41,647 bases of DNA from Terribacillus halophilus. GTDB lineage: Bacteria > Bacillota > Bacilli > Bacillales > Amphibacillaceae. The notes below the pieces were generated by a model. The model was not told the origin of the DNA. It did not search any database and was given only the letters and a program-made list of their open reading frames with translations. The stretch is from NCBI RefSeq assembly GCF_900162685.1, contig NZ_LT727828.1, positions 1,435,909 to 1,477,555 of the forward strand, written 5' to 3'. Every line of letters starts with the position of its first letter. Position 1 is the stretch's first letter. This document shows, piece by piece, positions 19,708 through 27,112 of the stretch. Position numbers and translations under genes: made by a program.

Positions 19708-20340
19708 ATGGCAAAAAAACCTATCATTATCGGTGTTGCAGGGGGTTCAGGATCAGGTAAAACGTCTGTTACCAGATCCATTTACAAACGTTTTACGGAT
19801 AAGACAATTCTCGTGATAGAGCAAGATTCGTATTACAAGGATCAATCTCACCTTCCTTTTGAGCAGCGTCTCAATACCAATTACGACCATCCGTTTGCTT
19901 TTGATAATGAGCTGCTTATGCAGCACCTGCGTGATCTTGGCAGCCAGAAGCCGATTGAAAAGCCAATTTATGATTATAAGATTCATACCCGTTCGGAGGA
20001 GACAATACCTGTAGAACCGAAGGATGTTATCATCTTGGAAGGTATTCTAATTCTGGAAGATGAGCGTTTGCGTGATATGATGGATATTAAAGTGTTCGTA
20101 GATACGGATGCAGATCTTCGTATCATCCGTCGTTTGCTGCGTGATATCAAGGAACGGGGACGGACGATTGATTCGGTTATTGAACAATATGTCAATGTTG
20201 TCCGCCCGATGCATCTGCAATTTATTGAACCGACAAAACGTTATGCAGATATTATCATACCTGAAGGCGGCGAAAACCACGTTGCCATCGATTTGATGTC
20301 TGCCAAGATTGAAACAATTCTATCTGGCCGGACAAACTGA
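19708..20340 (+). CDS. udk: Uridine kinase
   Basis: Uridine kinase phosphorylates uridine and cytidine to UMP and CMP in pyrimidine salvage. The 210-aa protein has the P-loop GGSGSGKTS (12-20), then [17 protein letters not shown] and [10 protein letters not shown], which form the nucleoside site. The lid region [21 protein letters not shown] is followed by [26 protein letters not shown] precedes ATG 19708. It is co-directional with trmR and probably co-transcribed. No clear terminator was seen before greA. Confidence 0.96.
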   Translation: MAKKPIIIGVAGGSGSGKTSVTRSIYKRFTDKTILVIEQDSYYKDQSHLPFEQRLNTNYDHPFAFDNELLMQHLRDLGSQKPIEKPIYDYKIHTRSEETIPVEPKDVIILEGILILEDERLRDMMDIKVFVDTDADLRIIRRLLRDIKERGRTIDSVIEQYVNVVRPMHLQFIEPTKRYADIIIPEGGENHVAIDLMSAKIETILSGRTN

Positions 20341-20461
20341 ACTTGTACAGATAAGTATTGAATTTTTAACGTTAATCTGCCATAGTATGGAATATGTATG
20401 AAAACGCTATAGTGATTAGGCAAAGGGAAAGCAATCTTTTAGAGCTCAAGGAGTGTTTGAA

Positions 20462-20938
20462 TTGGCTACAGAAAAACAATATTACATGACTAAAGAAGGT
20501 TTGGCGAAATTAGAAGAGGAATTAGAGTTTCTGAAGACTACGCGTCGTCAGGAAGTTGTAGAGCGTATCAAGATTGCTCGCGGATTCGGTGACTTGTCCG
20601 AGAACTCTGAGTACGATGCAGCGAAAGATGAACAAGCATTCGTCGAATCTAAAATCGCTACAACAGAAAATATGATCCGTAATGCGGTCATTATTGAAAG
20701 TGATACAGATAACCCTGATATGGTTGGTATGGGTAAGACAGTTACCTTTATTGAACTCCCGGATGGCGACGAAGAAAGCTACACAATCGTCGGCAGTGCA
20801 GAAGCAGATCCATTTGAAGGCAAGATCTCAAATGACTCTCCAATTGCCAAAAGTCTGATTGGCCATGAGGTTGGCGAAGAACTTTCTGTCGCAACCCCAG
20901 GCGGCGATATCCAAGTTAAAATCATAAAAGTTGAATAA
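20462..20938 (+). CDS. greA: Transcription elongation factor GreA
   Basis: GreA rescues backtracked RNA polymerase by stimulating transcript cleavage in the secondary channel. The 158-aa protein has the N-terminal coiled coil (to ~75) with the acidic tip [18 protein letters not shown]. The C-terminal FKBP-like domain has [17 protein letters not shown] and [13 protein letters not shown]. The start is TTG 20462 with AAGGAG eight bases upstream; the GTG at 20453 belongs to the site. A perfect 10-base palindrome TTAACGTTAA lies at 20366-20375 in the leader. It ends in a bidirectional terminator. Confidence 0.96.
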   Translation: MATEKQYYMTKEGLAKLEEELEFLKTTRRQEVVERIKIARGFGDLSENSEYDAAKDEQAFVESKIATTENMIRNAVIIESDTDNPDMVGMGKTVTFIELPDGDEESYTIVGSAEADPFEGKISNDSPIAKSLIGHEVGEELSVATPGGDIQVKIIKVE

Positions 20939-20954
20939 GCTAGACATAAAACAA

Positions 20955-20990
20955 AAGCTGCTTCCGAATTATATGGAAGCAGCTTGTTTT
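20955..20990 (+). terminator. Bidirectional terminator between greA and the KTSC gene
   Basis: A perfect 11-bp stem (20955-20965 with 20975-20985) has a short T tract (GTTTT) on the plus strand and a T-rich tract (TTGTTTT) on the minus strand, so it can serve both convergent genes. Confidence 0.8.
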
Positions 20991-21243
20991 ATTGTGCCTG
21001 ATTGACGAGTTGCCCGGAAGATCTCTCAAACGGGAAAAAGGGTATAAGTTTCTGCAGGATAAAACGCTCTTTATCAAGTGCGAGCAGAAAAGAGAAGACG
21101 ACATGTTCTTTCACACTAGTAAAGGATAAACAGCATCCTTCTAATAAGAAGATAGAGAAAGTCTCGGCTTCCTTATCATAGCCGACATACTCGAACGATT
21201 CGTGGCCCCAAAGGTTCGTATCCATTCTTGTCACATTCATCAT
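20989..21243 (-). CDS. KTSC-domain-like protein, 84 aa
   Basis: This small, probably cytoplasmic protein has the layout of a KTSC domain. A YVGYD motif is followed by strands (ETFSIFLLEG), an aromatic/Ser position where FxY often lies, then a helix with VVFSFLLALDKERFILQKLIPFFPF. That fits the family pattern of VGYD, strand, VP, helix, Y/F. KTSC was named for its presence next to lysyl-tRNA synthetases and helicases; nucleic-acid binding is proposed but unproven. ATG 21243 has AGAGGAAG six bases upstream; the second ATG at 21240 is less well spaced. It is the only minus-strand gene between 6492 and 23150. Confidence 0.65.
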   Translation of the reverse strand: MMNVTRMDTNLWGHESFEYVGYDKEAETFSIFLLEGCCLSFTSVKEHVVFSFLLALDKERFILQKLIPFFPFERSSGQLVNQAQ

Positions 21244-21463
21244 GGTTATCTTCCTCTCTTTCCACAGGAAGCTTGAAGACTGACGAAAGAAGTTCCACCT
21301 GCTTTTCTTGTTTATATAGTTAGATACTTATGCACGTATTCCTTCCTGTATGCCAAAATTAGCGAGACTTCAACAAATATACCTAATAAAAATTCTACCT
21401 ATATTATGACTTTGGCTATGATGCTGTTCATAGTATAATAGAAAACAATGAGGAGGGATGAAC

Positions 21464-22105
21464 ATGGCTGATGAAAATCAGGATTATTCCAGATTAAATA
21501 ATCGGAACCAGCGAAGAAAACCAAAAAAGTGGCTTAGCCTTGTCTTGGCTTTAGCTGGAGCAGCAGTAGTCGTTGTGTTGCTTATCGCAGTTCTGAATGA
21601 TAAACCAACTGCCTCAAATGAGACAACAGATGACGGCCAAAATAAGCAGACCATCGCAGATCAAGTGTCAGGAAAAAAAGCTTCTGATGAAGAAAATAAA
21701 GAGCAAGGCGATGAAGAAAAGAAAGATGAAGAAGAACAGGATAAAGAGGAAAAAGATAGCAAAAAAGAAGAAGTCGAGCCAACTGATGGTAACGTGAAGG
21801 AAGCGTACAAGAAAGATTGGGAGCCGATAGGTACAGAACAGTCTGGTGCCCATACGACGACTTTCCAGGAGGATACGACGGATTGGCGTGAGATTGAGCG
21901 AGCAGCTGCAGAGGCAGTTGGATTAGATCCGAGCTCCATGACAACGTGGTATATAGGAAATAACGGTAATGGTGGCAATGATATTGTCGCAACAATTTCT
22001 GGTTCTAACTCAGCTGAAACATTCCGTGTCTATGCAAGCTGGGCAGATGGAGAAGGCTGGCAGGCTACCAAAGTAGAAGTACTGAAAGAAAACGATAAGA
22101 ATTAA
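21464..22105 (+). CDS. yrrS: DUF1510 membrane-anchored protein YrrS
   Basis: This 213-aa protein has a basic N-terminus (RNQRRKPKK) and a single transmembrane helix (about 24-44), then a long Lys/Glu/Asp-rich low-complexity spacer (about 60-105). The folded C-terminal DUF1510 domain includes [17 protein letters not shown] and [10 protein letters not shown]. It is probably a type II membrane protein facing outside. B. subtilis yrrS is adjacent to a penicillin-binding protein gene (yrrR/pbpI), which is missing here. ATG 21464 is preferred to the ATG at 21458 because AGGAGGG ends at 21457. A perfect TATAAT lies at 21434-21439. Confidence 0.9.
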   Translation: MADENQDYSRLNNRNQRRKPKKWLSLVLALAGAAVVVVLLIAVLNDKPTASNETTDDGQNKQTIADQVSGKKASDEENKEQGDEEKKDEEEQDKEEKDSKKEEVEPTDGNVKEAYKKDWEPIGTEQSGAHTTTFQEDTTDWREIERAAAEAVGLDPSSMTTWYIGNNGNGGNDIVATISGSNSAETFRVYASWADGEGWQATKVEVLKENDKN

Positions 22106-22118
22106 AGGAGCAAACAGT

Positions 22119-22811
22119 ATGACAATCGGCATAATCGGAGCAATGGATGAAGAAGTAGCATTATTAAAAGAAACAATGACAAATAAGAAGGAAGTAGTTG
22201 TAGCAGGTTATGAAATTACCGAGGGCACTTTATCGGAGAAATCTGTCGTACTTCTTAAATCTGGTATCGGAAAAGTAAATGCCGCACTTGCTGCAGCTAT
22301 GCTAATTGAGCGTTACGCGCCAGCAGCAATCATTAATACAGGTTCAGCGGGCGGATTTGCTGAAAATCTTGAAGTAGGCGATATTGTTATTTCTGATGCG
22401 GTCGTTCATCATGATGTGGATGTGACAGCGTTCGACTATGCTTATGGACAAGTACCGCAAATGCCTCCAGCATTTCAAGCGGATCAGGAGCTTGTAAAGC
22501 TGGCTAAAAGTGTGATTGACCAATTCCCTGATACAAATGCAGAAATCGGCCTAATTGCTACAGGTGACAGCTTTATGTCAGATCCGGAACGTGTTGCATT
22601 TGTCAGAGATAAGTTCCCGGCGATGCTGGCAGCGGAGATGGAAGCTGCTGCTGTAGCACAAGTTGCTTATCATTACGGTACACCTTTCGTCATCGTGCGA
22701 GCACTGTCCGACATAGCGGGTAAGGAATCATCTGTATCCTTTGATGCATTTTTGGACCAAGCGGCACGTAATGCGGCTAATCTGATTATGAAGATGGTAG
22801 AACGCTATTAA
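22119..22811 (+). CDS. mtnN: 5'-methylthioadenosine/S-adenosylhomocysteine nucleosidase
   Basis: MtnN cleaves MTA and SAH to adenine plus methylthioribose or S-ribosylhomocysteine, feeding methionine salvage and AI-2 synthesis. The 230-aa protein has catalytic Glu12 in GAMDEE, the GIGKVNAA phosphate/ribose segment, NTGSAGGF, the ribose-binding [13 protein letters not shown] and the catalytic Asp in [15 protein letters not shown] precedes ATG 22119. It lies 13 bases after yrrS, and a strong terminator follows. The mccA/mccB genes found downstream in B. subtilis are not present. Confidence 0.96.
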   Translation: MTIGIIGAMDEEVALLKETMTNKKEVVVAGYEITEGTLSEKSVVLLKSGIGKVNAALAAAMLIERYAPAAIINTGSAGGFAENLEVGDIVISDAVVHHDVDVTAFDYAYGQVPQMPPAFQADQELVKLAKSVIDQFPDTNAEIGLIATGDSFMSDPERVAFVRDKFPAMLAAEMEAAAVAQVAYHYGTPFVIVRALSDIAGKESSVSFDAFLDQAARNAANLIMKMVERY

Positions 22812-22818
22812 TAAGAGT

Positions 22819-22852
22819 GACAGCAATTACCAGGTAATTGCTGTCTTTTTTT
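22819..22852 (+). terminator. Terminator after mtnN
   Basis: A near-perfect 13-bp inverted repeat (22819-22831 with 22833-22845), which must open a little to form a loop, is followed by seven T. Confidence 0.92.
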
Positions 22853-22891
22853 GTGTTACAATGTTGCTAGATTAGAAGAGGGGGCGACAAA

Positions 22892-23119
22892 ATGGAGAAA
22901 AGACAACAGCAGCTGCTCGACAAGATTGCAGATTATCGCCGTTTTGCATTGGCGCTTCTGATTCTTGGAAGTTATTTATATCTTGGATCAATTATTAATG
23001 TCTATTTGGCACCATCAGATAAAGCAAATATACTTTTCGCACTTACCGGTGGATGTGTCGTTGCTGCGATACTCATCTGGTTTGCAATAGAGCGCTGGCA
23101 GAAAAAACTAGAAAGCTAA
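22892..23119 (+). CDS. yrhC: YrhC-like small membrane protein
   Basis: This 75-aa protein has two transmembrane helices (about 17-38 and 46-65) and charged ends (MEKRQQQLLDKIADYRR and ERWQKKLES). The pattern and length match YrhC, the last gene of the B. subtilis yrrT-mtnN-mccA-mccB-yrhC operon. Here the intermediate cysteine-synthesis genes are missing and a terminator separates it from mtnN, so it needs its own promoter. A TGT-TACAAT extended -10 lies near 22854-22862. AGAGGGGG precedes ATG 22892. Function is unknown. Confidence 0.82.
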   Translation: MEKRQQQLLDKIADYRRFALALLILGSYLYLGSIINVYLAPSDKANILFALTGGCVVAAILIWFAIERWQKKLES

Positions 23120-23120
23120 A

Positions 23121-23149
23121 ACTCCGATTATAAAATCGGAGTTTTTTTG
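23121..23149 (+). terminator. Bidirectional terminator after yrhC
   Basis: Stem ACTCCGATT (23121-23129) pairs with AATCGGAGT (23134-23142), loop ATAA. Seven T follow on the plus strand and a short T tract on the minus strand. Confidence 0.88.
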
Positions 23150-23150
23150 T

Positions 23151-23276
23151 TTAATCCCATATATTTTCCCACGCGTATGTGCCGCCGATGAAGAGTAAGA
23201 CAAGAAATGCTGCAATCAGTGCACCTGTACTGACACGTTGCTTGTAGGAGCTGGAAGGAAGGGGATAAGGATACAT
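23151..23276 (-). CDS. Small single-pass membrane protein, 41 aa
   Basis: ATG 23276 follows a very strong AAGGAGGA site. The peptide has a short N-terminal segment with YPYPLPSSSYKQR, one transmembrane helix (about 17-34) and a Trp-rich acidic end (WENIW). The frame extends further upstream, but without a comparable ribosome-binding site. It begins 56 bases after the sigK stop, with no terminator between, and ends at the shared terminator 23121-23149, so it is probably co-transcribed with sigK in the mother cell. No family is recognised. Confidence 0.68.
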   Translation of the reverse strand: MYPYPLPSSSYKQRVSTGALIAAFLVLLFIGGTYAWENIWD

Positions 23277-23331
23277 AACTGCTTTTCCTCCTTTTTGCCT
23301 TAGCGTATGCAGAAAGCGAGTCACAGGCCAC

Positions 23332-24030
23332 TCACGTACGATGCTGACGGTAATATTCATGGAAAATCTTCATTAACGCTCGTTTCTCTATACGAGAAAC
23401 GTAACTACGGGAGATATTTAATTTTTTTGCAATTTCCCGTTGTGTCATATCTTCCTCATTATTTAGTCCATACCGGCTGACGATCACTTCTTTTTCCCGT
23501 CCATCAAGAATATCAATGTATTCTTTTATCTTTTCTACTTCCATATTAAGCTGGATATATTCAATAATGTCGTCATTCTCAGCTTGAAGAATATCAATCA
23601 GGCTGATTTCATTGCCTTCTTTATCTTGACCGATTGGATCATGCAGGGAAATATCTTTCTTCGTCTTCTTTAAAGCACGCAGATGCATGAGTATTTCATT
23701 CTCAATACATCTTGCCGCGTATGTAGCAAGTTTGGTTCCTTTGTCACTGGAGTAACTTTCGATGCCTTTAATTAATCCAATCGTACCAATCGAGATGAGA
23801 TCTTCTGCATCTTCTCCTGTGTTCTCAAATTTCTTCACAATATGAGCGACAAGACGCAAATTGTGTTCAATTAATTTATTGCGGCTCACTTCATCCCCTT
23901 GCTTCATACGTTCAATATGGACTGCTTCTTCCTCAGGGGGGAGAGGCTGCGGAAATGCATGGTTCTTCACATAGGAAACGAAGAACATAGCTTCTTTTAA
24001 GAGGAGTCCAATTGCACCAATGATACTCAA
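23332..24030 (-). CDS. sigK: RNA polymerase sporulation sigma factor SigK (pro-SigK), uninterrupted
   Basis: SigK drives late mother-cell genes (coat, cortex, germination). The 232-aa frame is continuous, so there is no skin-type element splitting spoIVCB and spoIIIC. A hydrophobic pro-sequence (residues 1-19, ending MFFVS) is followed by [11 protein letters not shown], matching the SpoIVFB cleavage point at a Ser-Tyr junction (inferred). Region 2 contains [32 protein letters not shown] and region 4 the helix-turn-helix [26 protein letters not shown]. The start is TTG 24030 with AGGAGGTG seven bases upstream. The upstream region holds an 11-bp inverted repeat (24070-24108). Confidence 0.96.
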   Translation of the reverse strand: MSIIGAIGLLLKEAMFFVSYVKNHAFPQPLPPEEEAVHIERMKQGDEVSRNKLIEHNLRLVAHIVKKFENTGEDAEDLISIGTIGLIKGIESYSSDKGTKLATYAARCIENEILMHLRALKKTKKDISLHDPIGQDKEGNEISLIDILQAENDDIIEYIQLNMEVEKIKEYIDILDGREKEVIVSRYGLNNEEDMTQREIAKKLNISRSYVSRIEKRALMKIFHEYYRQHRT

Positions 24031-24069
24031 TTTCTTACACCTCCTAATGCGCTTCAGGCAAAAGCCTAT

Positions 24070-24108
24070 ACAGACACTTTATGTAAAGGAGTCTCTGAAA
24101 GTGTCTGT
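24070..24108. repeat. Perfect 11-bp inverted repeat upstream of sigK
   Basis: ACAGACACTTT (24070-24080) and AAAGTGTCTGT (24098-24108) are perfect inverted copies, 17 bases apart. They lie 40-78 bases upstream of the sigK start. The minus strand between and into the arms reads CATAAAGT, close to the SigE -10 CATACANT, but no matching -35 is seen. There is no T tract, so it is not an ordinary terminator. It could be an operator or an mRNA hairpin. Confidence 0.7.
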
Positions 24109-24115
24109 CCATTAG

Positions 24116-24151
24116 AAAAAGAAAAAGTGAATGCCCGCAGGCATTCACTTT
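24116..24151 (-). terminator. Terminator of the mrp operon
   Basis: A 12-bp stem (24124-24135 with 24140-24151) has loop CGCA and is followed on the minus strand by a T-rich tract. The mrpG stop codon (24145-24147) lies inside the stem. Confidence 0.88.
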
Positions 24152-24531
24152 GCATTTTTATCTTGTTTTCGTTTCTCTGCATCAATTGCTTCTTGGTATT
24201 GATCCTTTAATGTACCATATGGTTTGGCTCCGCGGAGGTGAGCTGCCCTTGAAATTAAGTGGCTGGCTACAGGTGCGGTCAGCATGATAAACAGAACACC
24301 AAGGATAAGTCTGCCGCTGACGATTCCATACTCCATATAGTGAAAAATGAAAGCGCCAATAAGGATACCTGCTACTCCAAGTGTCGAGCCCTTACTCGCA
24401 GCGTGAAGTCTCGTATAGATATCAGGGAAACGCAGGACACCTACAGAAGCGGTAAACACGATAAACGCACCGCCAAGTATGAAGACAATGACAAGGATAT
24501 CCAGGATGATTTCAATTATCGTCTGTATCAA
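24145..24531 (-). CDS. mrpG: Na+/H+ antiporter subunit G (MrpG/MnhG)
   Basis: MrpG is a small membrane subunit of the Mrp multi-subunit Na+(Li+,K+)/H+ antiporter. The 128-aa protein has three transmembrane helices (about 5-30, 42-65, 68-92). It carries the family segment GVLRFPDIYTRLHAASKGSTLG and a charged C-terminal tail. The start is TTG 24531, with GGGTG upstream, overlapping mrpF by 20 bases. The last codons and stop lie in the terminator hairpin. Confidence 0.93.
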   Translation of the reverse strand: MIQTIIEIILDILVIVFILGGAFIVFTASVGVLRFPDIYTRLHAASKGSTLGVAGILIGAFIFHYMEYGIVSGRLILGVLFIMLTAPVASHLISRAAHLRGAKPYGTLKDQYQEAIDAEKRKQDKNAK

Positions 24532-24823
24532 TTAAATCACCCTTTTCTAAATATATTGCAATAGCTACTGTACCGATAAACAGAAGAATACCGATTAGCA
24601 GCACGATATCATTAAAGTTTGGTGTTACGAGAATGATGGCTAATAAGGCTGCAAAAGCCATAATATTTACCCCAATTGCATCCAAGGCAACTGCTCGATC
24701 AGCATTCGTCGGTCCCTTCAGCACACGGATAATTAACAAGAGGATAGAAACACTTAGCACAATCAGACAAATGATTGATATCATTTGGACAATTGAAGCG
24801 AAATCATCTTGCAAAGCACTCAT
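24512..24823 (-). CDS. mrpF: Na+/H+ antiporter subunit F (MrpF/MnhF)
   Basis: This 103-aa Mrp subunit has three transmembrane helices (about 12-34, 45-65, 70-92). It has the family motif RVLKGPTNADRAVALDAIGVN between helices 1 and 2. ATG 24823 shares ATGA with the mrpE stop (4-base overlap), indicating coupled translation. The ribosome-binding GGAGGTGACAC lies just upstream inside mrpE. Confidence 0.94.
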   Translation of the reverse strand: MSALQDDFASIVQMISIICLIVLSVSILLLIIRVLKGPTNADRAVALDAIGVNIMAFAALLAIILVTPNFNDIVLLIGILLFIGTVAIAIYLEKGDLIDTDDN

Positions 24824-25296
24824 CGTGTCACCTCCATGATATGTTTCTCAAAGCTGTTCTTGATGGAATGAACGGCATCTTGCATATCCACAATGTCCAT
24901 AGCATGGATATAGAGTTTCTTTTTATCAGGAGAAACAGCAACTGTCACCGTTCCTGGCGTTAGCGTAATTAAAATAGCTAGAAGCGTGATCTCCCAATCG
25001 GTTTCCAATTCTGTTTCCAAGGTGAATATGCCAGGATTGATATCTAAACGTCTTGCGTATACAAGCTTCGTAATGTCCAGGTTAGAGAGCAGCAGCTCTT
25101 TTATAAAAATGAGCACCAAGACAACCATTTTATACAGGCGCTTCAGATAGAACGGTCCTTTTAAGAAACGTCGTAAGAAGAACAATAAAACAATACCGAC
25201 AAGATAACCAATCACAAAACCAGAGAAGTTATAGGACTCGCCAAGAAAAGTCCACATTACGGCAATCAGTAAGTTTATGCATATTTGAAAAGCCAT
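24820..25296 (-). CDS. mrpE: Na+/H+ antiporter subunit E (MrpE/MnhE)
   Basis: MrpE is a 158-aa subunit. N-terminal membrane segments (about 5-45 and 55-75) precede a soluble domain carrying LDINPGIFTLETELETDWEITLLA and a TLTPGTVTVAVSPDKKKLYIHAMD segment, both typical of MnhE. ATG 25296 directly abuts the mrpD stop (TAA then ATG), consistent with coupled translation in the operon. Confidence 0.94.
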   Translation of the reverse strand: MAFQICINLLIAVMWTFLGESYNFSGFVIGYLVGIVLLFFLRRFLKGPFYLKRLYKMVVLVLIFIKELLLSNLDITKLVYARRLDINPGIFTLETELETDWEITLLAILITLTPGTVTVAVSPDKKKLYIHAMDIVDMQDAVHSIKNSFEKHIMEVTR

Positions 25297-26781
25297 TTAG
25301 TGATCCCCCTTCAAAACGAGTTCAATGTACGTTTGCGGTTCAAGCAGGTAATCTGCAATCTGCTGAACGGCGGGCAGGATAGCTTCTGCACCGATACCAA
25401 GAAAGACGGTAAAGAGCATGAGGAAACCGGCTGAAAAGATTTGTGATCCATATTTGCCTGAAGGTTCTGCTCCTGTATTGCCTTCTCCCCAGAATACGCG
25501 GATAAAAGCTCTGACGATGGAGAGCAAAATGAGCAAGCTAGTGATTAGCATGATAATTACTGTAACTGTTTCGCCCTTTTCGAAAGCGCCGCGCACAAGC
25601 AATAACTTGCCAATAAAACCACTGAACGGGGGAACGCCTGCTAATACAAGTCCTCCGATAAAGAACATCCATCCAAGCACGGGATGAGAACGAATCATAC
25701 CGCCCATTTTATTTATATCTGCTGTACCCGCAAGGCTTGCAATCGTACCAGCAAGCAAGAACAGTGCAGCTTTTATGATCATGTCCTGCAGCAGATAATA
25801 AATGCTTCCGCTCAAACCGTCGCTATTGAACATGCCAATACCGACTAGCATGAACCCGATTGCCGGAATAATGTTATAAGCAACAATCAATTTAATATTC
25901 CGAGAAGCCAACGCACCGATGACACCGAAGAGCATGGTCAGGTTGCCGACCCAGATGAAAAGATTATCAATGATGTCCGGCTGCTGATGAAATATCAGCG
26001 TGAAAGTCCGAATTAACGAGTAAACGCCGACTTTCGTCAATAATGCACCAAATAAAGCTGAGATAACCGGATTTGGAACAATATAAGAACGCGGCAGCCA
26101 ATAATAAAGCGGAAATGCTGCGCCCTTCGTTGCAAATACAAAGAATAACAGTATGGCGACAGTCGTAATAATGCCTGGCGAATCAGATGCCGCGGCACGC
26201 TCTGCCAGTTGTGCCATATTAACTGTGCCTAGTACTGCATATACATAAGAAATGGTAGTAACAAAAAGCATAGACGAAAAGAGATTAATGAGTACATACT
26301 TGATGGACTCACGCAGCTGTACTTTTTTTCCGCCATGTGTAATGAGCGCATAGGAGGCCATCAATAAAACCTCGAAGAATACAAACAGGTTAAATAAATC
26401 GCCTGTTATGAATGCTCCAGATACGCCTGTTATTAATAAAAACACAAACGTGTAGAAATAGAAGCTTTCCTGTTCCTCTGACACACTGGATGGTGCGTAC
26501 CAGACAACAGCAACTAAGATGATACTCGTTGTCAGAGCAAGCAGAGCGCTTAAAGGATCCAATACAAGTACAATTCCGTATGGGGCAATCCAATTCCCTG
26601 CTTCAAGTACAATGCTTCCTTCTGTAAGCACATGGAATGTAAGGAAGCCCATCGTGATGAGGTGAGCGAGAGCTAGCAGCATGGCCAATGTTCGCGTCAC
26701 CCTCAGCCGATTGTGGGTGAATGCCAATAGTACACCAGAAAGTAAAGGGATTAGAATCGGTAAGATAGCAAGATTAGTCAT
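25297..26781 (-). CDS. mrpD: Na+/H+ antiporter subunit D (MrpD/MnhD)
   Basis: MrpD is one of the two large ion-translocating subunits, homologous to NuoM/NuoN of complex I. The 494-aa protein has about 14 transmembrane helices. Conserved parts include a TM5 glutamate in FVFFEVLLMASYALI (~134-148) and the TM7 lysine in FATKGAAFPLYYWLP (~217-231). The segment FGALLTKVGVYSLIR and the late VLAGVPPFSGFIGKLLLV segment also fit. It overlaps mrpC by 8 bases. Confidence 0.96.
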   Translation of the reverse strand: MTNLAILPILIPLLSGVLLAFTHNRLRVTRTLAMLLALAHLITMGFLTFHVLTEGSIVLEAGNWIAPYGIVLVLDPLSALLALTTSIILVAVVWYAPSSVSEEQESFYFYTFVFLLITGVSGAFITGDLFNLFVFFEVLLMASYALITHGGKKVQLRESIKYVLINLFSSMLFVTTISYVYAVLGTVNMAQLAERAAASDSPGIITTVAILLFFVFATKGAAFPLYYWLPRSYIVPNPVISALFGALLTKVGVYSLIRTFTLIFHQQPDIIDNLFIWVGNLTMLFGVIGALASRNIKLIVAYNIIPAIGFMLVGIGMFNSDGLSGSIYYLLQDMIIKAALFLLAGTIASLAGTADINKMGGMIRSHPVLGWMFFIGGLVLAGVPPFSGFIGKLLLVRGAFEKGETVTVIIMLITSLLILLSIVRAFIRVFWGEGNTGAEPSGKYGSQIFSAGFLMLFTVFLGIGAEAILPAVQQIADYLLEPQTYIELVLKGDH

Positions 26782-27112
26782 GATTATTACCTCTTAATTC
26801 TTCCATATTATCTGTCCCGTTCGTTTTGACTGCTCGGTACGCTAATACGAGAAGCAAGCTAGTAACACCGAAACTGATAACAATAGACGTCAGGATCAGC
26901 GCTTGCGGCAGCGGATCGGTATAATTCTCTGTACCTTCTCGAAGAACGGGTGCAGCGCCACGCTTCAATTTCCCCATTGTCAGGATGAAAAGGTGGGCAG
27001 CATGAGATAGTAAGGCCGTTCCGATAATGATACGAAGCAGCCGTTTTTGTAAAATGTTATAAACAGCAAATCCGAAGAGGATGCCTGCGAGTACAATCAT
27101 AATGATTTCCAT
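26774..27112 (-). CDS. mrpC: Na+/H+ antiporter subunit C (MrpC/MnhC)
   Basis: MrpC is homologous to NuoK of complex I. The 112-aa protein has three transmembrane helices (about 3-23, 27-46, 70-94), the motif [23 protein letters not shown] and the [16 protein letters not shown] segment with family-typical polar residues. ATG 27112 shares its A with the mrpA stop (TAATG), a one-base overlap, so no mrpB can lie between them. Confidence 0.96.
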   Translation of the reverse strand: MEIIMIVLAGILFGFAVYNILQKRLLRIIIGTALLSHAAHLFILTMGKLKRGAAPVLREGTENYTDPLPQALILTSIVISFGVTSLLLVLAYRAVKTNGTDNMEELRGNNHD

